Assembly: GCA_026874595.1 (NCBI GenBank)
Contig: CM049317.1
Span: forward strand, 46,398,401-46,462,400
Direction: 5' to 3'
Length of the DNA stretch: 64,000 bases
From: Sipunculus nudus
Lineage: Eukaryota > Annelida > Sipuncula > Golfingiida > Sipunculidae
The notes beneath the pieces were generated by a model. It ran no database searches. It was given only the letters and a program-made list of their open reading frames with translations, and was not told the origin of the DNA. Shown one piece after another: positions 48,905-58,098 of the stretch (its first letter is position 1; the number at the start of each line of letters is the position of its first letter). The position numbers and the translations under genes are program-made.

Positions 48905-51775
48905 TGTAGCAGAGTTTAAATTAAGACATGTCAACTATTTAAACTTTCATCTCTTAATAATTTTGTTGCTGTTTTATTCAACATAATGCTTTAATATGAT
49001 TACTTAGACTGTGCAGTCCAATGTGCACATGATACATGTAGTGTCCTTGAAGTATACAATGACAGCAGGCCTCCAGCAGTCTGGACAAACGCTTTACAGG
49101 GAAAGCTACATATGGTCATGTTGCTGGTTACTGTGGAAATCCAGGACTGACCTATATCACCTAATGTTTATGTATGAGCATGCATTGTGAAACCATAAAT
49201 GTATTTTATTATTTCATTTGGGTACATGTTCAGAGAACAGACATGTTTTTAGTTTATTTCAAAAGTTCTATTCATAAATGTATTTGGTAGTATTTTAATA
49301 TTTAATACACAAGTAGGACTACTTTGCGTCTTGACCCAGATGTCTGGGTACATAACCCCCTGCTCAGGGTGGGGCCCTCGCTTTGGCCCACTGTCTGAAG
49401 AAAGCTGAAAACAACTGAATATAAGGTAAAGAATTTATACTTAATAAGCTACTCTCTTAAGTCCTAAGAGTTTTTTTATTTATTAATTTTGTCATATAAG
49501 TAATTTAAGTTTTTCCATCTTGTCATTACTTAAGTACTTAGATATCAATTAAAGAAAAACTGCAGTTTAAAAGGTTAACTTTATACCAAGGTACAGATTG
49601 GCTTTAATTCCAGTCAGAATATTTGTATGATTGATATATATGTCTCAAGACACTCTTTTGATGCAACACAGCTTGATCAGTTATGTTAATTGTTAGAATG
49701 TCAATACATTGTAATTCTTTAAATCTGTTTACGTTATTTTTGAGAAATAGCAGTGGTATGTGGCAGGTTGTCCCTTTCAGGGATGAGTATTAGAATTGTT
49801 ACATAATGTTGTTTTATATTTATTCCTGTAAGCACTGATGAGTGTAATGTATAATCAGACAGGAAATGTCTAGTATCTGCATGTTAAATGTATCCTGTAG
49901 ACACAGAAGTCCAACTTGTGTTCCTTTCCCCAATTTTGCTAGACTATTGTTACATAATATAATTCAGGGTGAGATAGAAAGAGTTAGTTCATTTAATGTT
50001 CTCTTCAGATCAAAACATGAAGAGAATACGTGCAGACAGTGTAACATGTGCAATATTTATATCTGGTGAGTTATTATTATTAATTGGCTGAAATGTTTGC
50101 ATGAAAATAATTGTCTAAATGTTCATTTAAATAAGTGACAGGTGTGCCCATTTCTGAGTATGTGGAATTAAATCTGTTTAGGATATACATATGGGACTGT
50201 CTAGGCATGAGTTTTGTTTACCCTCTAAGATATGGCATATGTTGTCTCTGACATCCCCCCCCCTTCTCTCTCTCTGCGAGAGAGCTGGGGACAGTCCCTG
50301 ACCTCTTAATGTCTAAGGTCAATAGCTGTCTGGCTGTAACATCAGGTTCCACAGACCAGGACAGGGGACCCTTGTCGCTCATGTTGTACACAAACTGTGC
50401 CATTTAATTGTTCCCGCAGGCAAGCAGCTGCAACTTACAGTCATGTATATCAGTTTGGGGTTACGTTGTTTTCTGTAAAATGTCACCACAATAGCTACAA
50501 CAGGTGATACTGGTACTTGTGGCCTTGACCACTCAACAATGACTAAGTGTACTGTACCAGTGCTAATTAGTTAATTTACTTTGTCAATTTATGAGTATTA
50601 TTAATTAATTATGCATAGAATTTCTTGAATCATTTATTATTTTATTCATTGATGGTAAAATCAATAATTGAGGATTGAATGTAATGTTTTACTAGTTTTG
50701 TGTATTGTCATTTTATTGGATTTTCTCTTTGGATAAAGAGGTTATTGTGCAAGTCCAAAGGAATAAAGATGCAGCATTGTATTGTTGGCATGTAGTAAAA
50801 TGTTTGGGCGGAGCATGATGTTTTAGGACTCTTAGTGTAGTTACTTTTGTTGTTTACCCGACTTGTGTGTGTATAAATTACTTCAATTATTTTATTGCAT
50901 TGCATTTGTCTGCTTATACACTTCAAGTCATAGGGTACATTTATGTATGTGTGTTATGCTGATACATGTTACTAATAGAAACCTGGGTAATTGTTTTCGT
51001 ACAATTTTATGATAAGATAATTGGTTTCTAGTGACTGAAAGTATCATGGGCATTTATGTATATGTTATTTGTATTGGATATGCCAAGTTCTTAGAGGGTT
51101 TATCATTACAATGTTTTATTATATTGATATGCCTTCCGAGATATATCATATCATTTTATGTATTTCTCAGCGATTTTTACAATCTATCTGTCAGATTAAA
51201 GATTGTTTGTTTTTATAGGTCAAACATACAATAGACAACAGGACGACTTTCAAGATTAACTGTTGTACAGAACAAACCATACTATTTGTTGTAAGTTAAT
51301 GGGGTTTTATTCCATACAATCAACTTTACATTGTTTATTATGGTAATTTATGTAAATTGTGATCAATCATAGAGATATATTCATTTTCAATATAATTCTT
51401 TGAAATTATGATTGTTTTCAAGTTTAAATAATAATTGTTTAGGTATCCTTAGTATCAGAGCCAGAAATTAAGGATGGGTTATTTGTAAACACTTTACATA
51501 TTTCAAAAGAAAATTCACATTATGGCTTTGTCAAATATATCAGGTTTTCAGTACCTAAACTGCATTGAATGATAACTGGATGAGTAAGAAAATTGCTATA
51601 TATATTCAACAATAATTATTTTTATCTTGACCTTTGTTACATTCATATCTTATATTTCTTTTATATTTTTGTATTTTAGCTGGTTCGCCAGCCACTCCAT
51701 TTAGGAACCGTAAGAATAAACAGATTAAATCAACTTGTCTTGTCTACTGGTCTTCGTCCCCAACCCACGGTTACA
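48905..51775 (+). repeat. 5' LTR (2,871 bp)
   Basis: Starts TGTAGCAGAG and ends CACGGTTACA. Compared with the 3' LTR it has C rather than A at 49238 and 9 rather than 14 C in the run at 50255-50263; I saw no other difference. AATAAA at 51715-51720 near its end is a candidate polyadenylation signal. A TATA-like word (GTATAAATTA) lies at 50871-50880. U3/R/U5 limits cannot be set from sequence alone. The stretches 49866-50069 and similar open frames are short and not credible genes. Confidence 0.97.
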
Positions 51776-51778
51776 TAT

Positions 51779-51796
51779 TGGTGGCAGCGGTGGGAT
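51779..51796 (+). promoter_or_regulatory. Primer binding site, tRNA-Leu type
   Basis: TGGTGGCAGCGGTGGGAT, three bases after the LTR end. It is complementary to the 3' end of a eukaryotic tRNA-Leu (acceptor ending ...CCGCTGCCA plus CCA), 18 of 18 against the tRNA-Leu sequence as I remember it. Confidence 0.85.
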
Positions 51797-52499
51797 CCCT
51801 TGATCAAACTAGGTGGTGGACATCGACAGACAGCAGTTCAAGGCCTAGAGGCTCTACATGGAAGATCGCTCCACAGTGGCTGGCGTGAGGGGAGCGTATC
51901 AAGGTTTTTGTGTTTTATTATAGAATGCTACCAGTGGTCCAGAGACTTTTATCATTATGTTTGAGATTCAGATCGTGAAGTATAATATGTGTCCCACATA
52001 ATATGAGAATTATTGTATATTTGTTTGATTGTTTTAACTTGTCTTATTTAGATGTAACACTGAAATGAAATCATGGCAAATCTGATTAAGCTACTTGCTT
52101 AACTTCCTGTCGAGCCTGGAAAGTAATACAATGGCTCTTATTTGATTGTACATTTTGGTCATTTACATACATTTAGTTATGAGAGTAAAAACTATTGTTG
52201 TTGGAGAGTAGATCAGTTATATTTTTATGTGGTATCCATTTAAGTAATTCACAGATTGATTTACTGATTGTTATTTTTTTTTTATTTTATATTTGATGAA
52301 GTAAGTGGCTGTGTAAGCCTAAGCCCGCTGTTTTGCATGATTTTACACAGTATGTATTTTCACTTTTCACTAGTATGTTAGTTCTCTTAGTTTTGTTTTC
52401 CTTTCATCAATTAGAGGACTAAAGGTACAGTGTCCATAATCAACATTATATGTAAAATTTTGGTCAAATTTGTGTGAAGTTAAGTATTTGAAATCAGTC
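51797..52499 (+). other. Retrotransposon leader
   Basis: About 700 bp between primer site and gag start, AT-rich, expected to hold RNA packaging signals. No conserved element recognised. Confidence 0.6.
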
Positions 52500-53679
52500 A
52501 TGGCCACGTTGCAAGATTTACAGGATCAAATTGCTAAGTTGCAACGAGACATGGATGCTAGGATGGTGCCTAATGTAGTTGTCCAAACACCACTTAAGGT
52601 GCCAAAGGTCAAGAAATTTGGTGGTGACAGAAAAGAATTAGAAAGATGGATCACCGACATAAAACGGTATATCTCTATTCAGGATTTGGATGGGTCTAGA
52701 TTATATTCTATCTAGCCTGGAAGACCGTGTTTTGATCGAGGTGGAGTACATGCCACAAGAGGACAGGAAAACACCATCTGACATATTTGCCATTCTACGG
52801 CAAGCATTTAGTGATACCATGCCGGTGTCCCAGATTGAGGAAGTGTACCACAACCGTAAGCAACGGCAAGGAGAGGGATTGCGTGATTTCAGCTTTGCAC
52901 TCATGGAGCTTTTTGAGAGGATCATAAAATTAAATCCAGAGTTTGTAAGGAATAAAGATAAGGCTCTAAGAGACAAATTTGCTGAAAAGGTTCGAGACGT
53001 GACACTAAGAAGATTCCTTAAAGACAAGATCCGGTCGAATAATGAGCTCTCATTCACACAAATAAGAGAAGAAGCACTTCTGTGGCAGTCAGAGGATACT
53101 AAAACAGATGCATGGATGAATGAAATGGTTGCAGAACCAGTTCAGAGAGAACAAGATTTGGACTTAAAGAAGCAAATGATAGATTTGTTGACAATCCAGA
53201 GGAAACAACAATTCCAGCTTGACCAACAGCATCAGCTTCTGACCAGTTTGAGTGACAAGAAAAAGACGCCAAAATATAAGCAGGAAAACAAATGCTTTCT
53301 CTGTGGTAAACCAGGACACATAAAAAGAGAATGTCCAGACAGGAAAGCTAAACAGGAGCGAGCTTACAATCCAAAGAGCCAGTATGCTCCAATGGTACCT
53401 TCCCCAGGGAATCAAGTGTATCCTCAATTCTATCAAAGCGGCTATTATCCCAATCAGGCTCCTTGTTTTTATCAACCACAGTTACCACCTCCATTTATTC
53501 CACCAACACAGCACCAGGGCATGGGGCAGCAGGACACGACAGCAACTGGATTTGGGTCACAACTAAACGCAACAGCAACCGCATTTGGGTCACAACCAAA
53601 CACAACAGCAACCAGATTTGGGTCACAACGAAACGCGACAGCAACTGAATTTGAGAGGCAACAAAACATCCCAAACTAG
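52500..53679 (+). CDS. gag: gag (capsid and zinc knuckle), with an internal frameshift
   Basis: Gag forms the virus-like particle and binds the element RNA. The first part, from ATG 52500 (in a frame open from 52470), has a short coiled-coil-like start (LQDLQDQIAKLQRDM) and then FGGDRKELERWITDIKRYI, typical of the Ty3/gypsy capsid N-terminal part. Around 52694 the homologous reading moves to the +1 frame, which is open from before 52690 to TAG 53677-53679. The second part continues the capsid (EEVYHNRKQRQGEGLRDF) and ends in a CCHC knuckle (CFLCGKPGHIKREC; C-X2-C-X4-H-X4-C), followed by a Pro/Gln/Tyr-rich region and four 11-residue repeats. An extra base near GGGTCTAGA, or a 2-base loss, best explains the shift. 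ATG 52500 was preferred because coding-like sequence starts there. The copy probably cannot make full-length Gag. Confidence 0.88.
53536..53667 (+). repeat. In-frame minisatellite in gag, 4 x 33 bp
   Basis: Four units starting 53536, 53569, 53602 and 53635, each encoding 11 residues of the pattern TTATxFGSQxN, the last diverged (FERQQN). It lies immediately upstream of the frameshift signal. Confidence 0.95.
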
Positions 53680-53731
53680 TTTTCCCTATTGAATATGTGA
53701 GCAATTCAATAGGTAAAAATGTTGGCTCACA
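53670..53731 (+). promoter_or_regulatory. -1 ribosomal frameshift signal: CCCAAAC + pseudoknot
   Basis: The heptamer CCCAAAC (53670-53676) is in the X_XXY_YYZ register with gag (C_CCA_AAC) and is followed directly by the gag TAG. After an 8-nt spacer (53677-53684) comes stem 1, 10 perfect bp (53685-53694 CCTATTGAAT with 53704-53713 ATTCAATAGG). Its loop bases 53696-53702 (TGTGAGC) pair with 53725-53731 (GCTCACA), 7 bp. Loop 1 is 1 nt (53695), the junction 1 nt (53703) and loop 2 is 11 nt (53714-53724), A/T-rich. A -1 slip leads into the pol frame, open from 53655. All spacings are those of known viral signals. Confidence 0.9.
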
Positions 53732-56700
53732 GGATCCTAATTGTGACTCTAGAGATAAAATTATCCAGAAAACAGTAGGGGGTAGGCCCGTAGTTAGAGT
53801 CCAAATTGGTGGTAAGGACACTTCAGCACTGATTGACACGGGATCACAAGTGACTTTAGTATCAGAAAAATTCTTTGAAGACCATTTGAAACCAGTGTCA
53901 GGAAATTTTCTAATGGCACAAACCTGGTTTAAAATAAATGGTGCAAATGGACTTGAAGTGCCATATTTGGGTCTTTTCATTACAGATGTAGTTTTACAAG
54001 GTGTCAAATTATCTGAGGTGGGTGTGCTTGTGCTGAAAGATAGTCCAGACTGTACAAATATGAGAAATGAAATCCCAAGTATATTAGGTACTAATGTTTT
54101 ACAGCATGTACCACAATTTTCACATTTGTTGAAGTCATCTGAGACTATTATAAAACAAACCCAAGAGAGCTGTTCTTCTAATTTAGGGTTTGCCAGAGTC
54201 AGCAAGTGTGAGGCATGTTTAATCAAAGCTGGTGAGGTGGCTTTTGTACCAGTTATGACACCCAATCAAGAAGGTCTGTGTTTTGTAGACGCCTTTGACA
54301 AAGGTATTATGGGAAGTTTGTATATAGTTCCTGGGATAATATTAAGTGCCAGTTCCAAAATCCAAGTTGTTAACACTGGTCAGAGGGATATCAAATTACT
54401 TCCTGGGACCAGAATAGGAGTATGCCACATGGTGGATATTGTGACCGGGAAAGAAAGTAAACTTCATTTGTCCTGCAGTGAGAGCAGTGTCACTGTCAGT
54501 CATTCAAACCAGGAATCAAACCATGAATCGATTCATGATTCTCCGGCAGAAAGAGACAGCGAACAGATGCCAAAAGTGGATTTATCACACTTAATCGGAA
54601 CCATGGACGAACTGGAAAGAGTGAAAGCATCAATTATGAAACATCGCAATGTATTCCTTGCAGATGAAGAAAAGCTGGGATGCACAAAAACAGTTCAGCA
54701 TCACATCAACACAACTGATGATGTCCCTGTTGTTCAACCATTCAGGAGAATCCCCCCTCAGTTGTGGCAGGATGTCCAAGAACATCTCAATGGTCTCTTA
54801 GATAAAGGTATAATTGAGGAAAGTAACTCAGAATATGCTTCTCCTATTGTTATAGTACGGAAAAAGAATAACGAAATCCGTATGTGTGTTGACTATAGAA
54901 AGTTAAACACCAAAATCCGGAAGGATGCCTTTCCTCTCCCAAGGATCGAGGAATCTTTAGATGCATTGACAGGTGCCAAGTATTTTACCACCTTAGACTT
55001 AACTTCTGCATACCATCAGATAGAGGTCGCCCCTGAGGACAGAAAGAAGACGGCATTCATAACTCCAATGGGCCTGTATCAATATCGCAGGATGCCATTC
55101 GGAATTTCTACAGCACCCGCCACATTCCAGCGGCTAATGAGTCAGGTATTCCGAGAGGACATTTTTCGGATTCTTCTGGTGTACCTCGACGATATCATCG
55201 TGTTCTCCAGCACCATTGAGGAACATCTAGAACGACTGGAAAAAGTTTTCAGCACTTTAGCTAAACACAATCTCAAACTGAAGGCTGAAAAGTGTGCTTT
55301 GTTCAAAGAAGAAGTGACCTACTTAGGCCATATAGTATCAGCGGATGGTATCTGTCCTGATCCTGGAAAGGTAGCAGCAGTCAAAGAGTATGAGGTACCA
55401 ACCACTGTGCGAGAACTACGAAGATTTTTAGGATTTTGTTCATACTATCGCCGGTTTGTTCCAAATTTTGCCAAAATTGCAGCCCCACTGCATGCTTTAG
55501 TAGGATCTGCTTCTGGAAAGAACAAGAAAGGACACGGCAGAAGCAAAAATCAGGCATTGCCTTATTGGGAATCAGAGCATGAGCAAGCATTTCAAGTGCT
55601 TAAGGGTAAACTTACAACAACTCCAGTCCTTGCTTATGCTGATTTCACCAAACCGTTCATTCTGGAAACAGACGCGTCAGATCAAGGGCTTGGAGCGGTA
55701 CTAAGTCAAGAACAAGATGGAATTAAACGTGTAATAGCATATGCCAGTAGAGGTCTGAGAGGTGGTGAGAAAAACAAGGAGGGATACAGCTCCAGAAAAT
55801 TGGAGCTGTTGGCACTGAAATGGGCTGTAGCTGATAAGTTTAAAGATTACCTGATTGGGAGCAACTTTACCGTCTATACTGATAATAATCCACTCACATA
55901 TGTGATGGGTCGTGGCAAGCTGAATGCTGTGGAGCAAAGATGGGTTGCTGCTTTAGCATCTTTCAATTTTTCTTTCAAATACCGGTCTGGTAAAGAGAAT
56001 ACCAATGCAGATTTCCTAAGCCGGCAAGAAAGCAGACCCTGGGATTTAGATGCTGAAGAAGTAGCAAGTATGTGTGCTTTTGTGTTAGAATCTGCAAATG
56101 TACCAAAGGAGATACAAGCAAAAGCTTGTCAAATAGCAATCTCAACACCTGAAAAGGAACTGTTATCTATAGCAGAACACCATGAGTTGAAAGCCACTGT
56201 TCTACCCACTGTAGGGGCTAAACAGATGTCAGATCTGCAGAGTCAAGACCCTGTAATAGGTCCGGTTAAGAAATTTCTCAAGGAAGGTGTCAAACCTTCA
56301 CTGACACAGAGAAAACATGCTACAAAAGAAGTACAATTGCTTTTGCGCCAATGGGATCGCTTAAAAGAGTTTAAAGGAGTACTGTATCGATCAGTGCAAG
56401 ATCCATGTAAAGGCAAATTGAAACAGATTTTGCTACCACAACAACTGAAGAGTCAAATCTTACAAAATAGTCATGACCATCATGGACACCAAGGTATTGA
56501 ACGAACAGAACTGTTGATTAAGGAAAAATACTTTTGGCCCAAGATGCATCAAGAAATTAAGGAATATATTGAACAATGTGAAAGGTGTGCTTTGGCAAAA
56601 CCAATCAAAGTCAAAACTTCGCTTGGTAGTTTACTTTCAACGAAACCATTGGAAGTGTTAGCGATGGATTTCACGCTACTTGAAAAGTCTTCAAGTGGTT

Positions 56701-57776
56701 ACGAAAATGTTCTAGTACTCACAGATATCTTTACAAAATATGCAATAGCTGTGCCAACAAAAGATCAAAAGTCAACGACTGTGGCCAAGGTGTTGGTAAA
56801 TTATTGGTTTAGGAGGTTTGGTCCCCCACAGAGGCTTCATTCAGACCAGGGAAGAGATTTCGAGTCAAAACTGATCAAGGATCTTTGTGAACTATATGGG
56901 ATTAAAAAGTCAAGAACGACACCCTATCACCCACAAGGAAATGCTCAATGTGAACGCTTTAATCGGACCCTTCACAACCTGTTGAGAGCATTACCTCCAG
57001 AGAGGAAAAGGAAATGGCCCGAATACCTCGATGAGCTCGTGTTCTTTTACAACACTACCCCACATTCTACAACAGGGTTTTCGCCATTTTATCTCATGTA
57101 TGGCAGAGATGCAAATAATTTCAGAAATCTTGTTCAGGATGATACATTAGAAACCACAGAAGCATCTGCAGAGGAACCAACAATGAACAACTGGGTGACA
57201 AAACATCAACAGAAGCTAAAAGAAATATACAGGATTGCTCAGGAACAACTCAAGCAGAAAGCAGAAACCAGAAAAACTCATCATGATGGTCAACTCAAAG
57301 ACCATTCTTTGGCTGTTGGAACAGAGGTCTACAGAAAGAATCATACTGTTAAAGGTAGAAACAAGTTCCAAGATGCTTACCATCCAAAAAGATACGTCAT
57401 CCTGGCCTGTAATCATGACCAACATATTTATCTAATTGAACCAACAGATGGGCTGGGAAAAGCAAATTGGATTAATAGAGCAGATTTAAGGCCATGTCCA
57501 GACAGGAAGTCAAATCATCAAGTACAAAAGAAATTAAGAAAGCGTCATAGCCAACTAACAAGAAAGACCTCTTGTACAAGTAGCTCAGATGATGATGAAA
57601 TCCGAGTATTAATTAATTATCGCCACAATGAACAATCCACAGAAGCAGGAAATCTGTCAAATGATACCAATGCAGGATCATACCATTCTGTGTCTCAGAC
57701 GACATCCGATGAAGATGAGATGTTTATACCGAGGAGAACAAGCAGACAAAATGCTGGTTACCATAGAAATCCATAA
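53676..57776 (+). CDS. pol: pol: protease, reverse transcriptase, RNase H, integrase
   Basis: Pol copies the element RNA into DNA and integrates it. It is intact (TAA at 57774-57776) and expected as a Gag-Pol fusion by -1 frameshift; the first possible independent start is only a GTG at 53697, from which residues are numbered. Protease: ALIDTGSQVTLVS, catalytic D47. RT: from about residue 350, with RMCVDYRKLN, TLDLTSAYHQIEV, RRMPFGISTAPATFQ and the YLDD box (496-499). RNase H: TDASDQGLGAVL with D659, then KLELLALKWAV and TDNNPLTYV. Integrase: HHCC zinc domain from about H926 (HHGHQGIERT...CERC), then D991, D1050 and E1086 (D-58-D-35-E). Then a GPY/F-like segment and an acidic Ser/Asp-rich tail without chromodomain. 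All catalytic residues I could check are present. Confidence 0.97.
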   Translation, partial: LVFPIEYVSNSIGKNVGSQDPNCDSRDKIIQKTVGGRPVVRVQIGGKDTSALIDTGSQVTLVSEKFFEDHLKPVSGNFLMAQTWFKINGANGLEVPYLGLFITDVVLQGVKLSEVGVLVLKDSPDCTNMRNEIPSILGTNVLQHVPQFSHLLKSSETIIKQTQESCSSNLGFARVSKCEACLIKAGEVAFVPVMTPNQEGLCFVDAFDKGIMGSLYIVPGIILSASSKIQVVNTGQRDIKLLPGTRIGVCHMVDIVTGKESKLHLSCSESSVTVSHSNQESNHESIHDSPAERDSEQMPKVDLSHLIGTMDELERVKASIMKHRNVFLADEEKLGCTKTVQHHINTTDDVPVVQPFRRIPPQLWQDVQEHLNGLLDKGIIEESNSEYASPIVIVRKKNNEIRMCVDYRKLNTKIRKDAFPLPRIEESLDALTGAKYFTTLDLTSAYHQIEVAPEDRKKTAFITPMGLYQYRRMPFGISTAPATFQRLMSQVFREDIFRILLVYLDDIIVFSSTIEEHLERLEKVFSTLAKHNLKLKAEKCALFKEEVTYLGHIVSADGICPDPGKVAAVKEYEVPTTVRELRRFLGFCSYYRRFVPNFAKIAAPLHALVGSASGKNKKGHGRSKNQALPYWESEHEQAFQVLKGKLTTTPVLAYADFTKPFILETDASDQGLGAVLSQEQDGIKRVIAYASRGLRGGEKNKEGYSSRKLELLALKWAVADKFKDYLIGSNFTVYTDNNPLTYVMGRGKLNAVEQRWVAALASFNFSFKYRSGKENTNADFLSRQESRPWDLDAEEVASMCAFVLESANVPKEIQAKACQIAISTPEKELLSIAEHHELKATVLPTVGAKQMSDLQSQDPVIGPVKKFLKEGVKPSLTQRKHATKEVQLLLRQWDRLKEFKGVLYRSVQDPCKGKLKQILLPQQLKSQILQNSHDHHGHQGIERTELLIKEKYFWPKMHQEIKEYIEQCERCALAKPIKVKTSLGSLLSTKPLEVLAMDFTLLEKSSSGYENVLVLTDIFTKYAIAVPTKDQKSTTVAKVLVNYWFRRFGPPQRLHSDQGRDFESKLIKDLCELYGIKKSRTTPYHPQGNAQCERFNRTLHNLLRALPPERKRKWPEYLDELVFFYNTTPHSTTGFSPFYLMYGRDANNFRNLVQDDTLETTEASAEEPTMNNWVTKHQQKLKEIYRIAQEQLKQKAETRKTHHDGQLKDHSLAVGTEVYRKNHTVKGRNKFQDAYHPKRYVILACNHDQHIYLIEPTDGLGKANWINRADLRPCPDRKSNHQVQKKLRKRHSQLTRKTSCTSSSDDDEIRVLINYRHNEQSTEAGNLSNDTNAGSYHSVSQTTSDEDEMFIPRRTSRQNAGYHRNP

Positions 57777-58098
57777 AATCTGCCTAGATCAGCTTTAAGT
57801 AATTATGTGAATAATAGTTTAATTCAGAAAAAGGAAACGACAGTTTAAATACCCTTATTTTGTTAGTGTTTTGGTAGTGTTTGTATTGTTTGCATTTATA
57901 TTATATGTCTTAAGTCAAAGATTACAGAGCAAATGTTTGTTTGTGCCGCATTGTGTTTAAAACCAGGTTAATTTACAAAGAAAAGACTGGTTTCGTTCTA
58001 TGTTTGATTTGTATTATATGTTTATTATTGTCAGTGTTTATTCCTGTATACTCCTAACACATTGCTCGAGGACGAGGCAATGAAAAAGTGGGGGTGGA
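57777..58098 (+). other. 3' leader and polypurine tract
   Basis: Non-coding; the purine-rich run GAAAAAGTGGGGGTGGA at 58082-58098, directly next to the 3' LTR, is the polypurine tract that primes plus-strand DNA synthesis. No env frame is present. Confidence 0.85.

Noticed and set aside
49866-50069. 67-codon frame repeated identically at 59060-59263
   Set aside because: Both lie at the same place in the two LTRs, so identity comes from LTR duplication; no codon bias or family resemblance supports a gene.
53495-54265. Long open frame on the - strand (256 codons) across the gag-pol junction
   Set aside because: It is the antisense shadow of gag and pol, with no homology-like motifs of its own.
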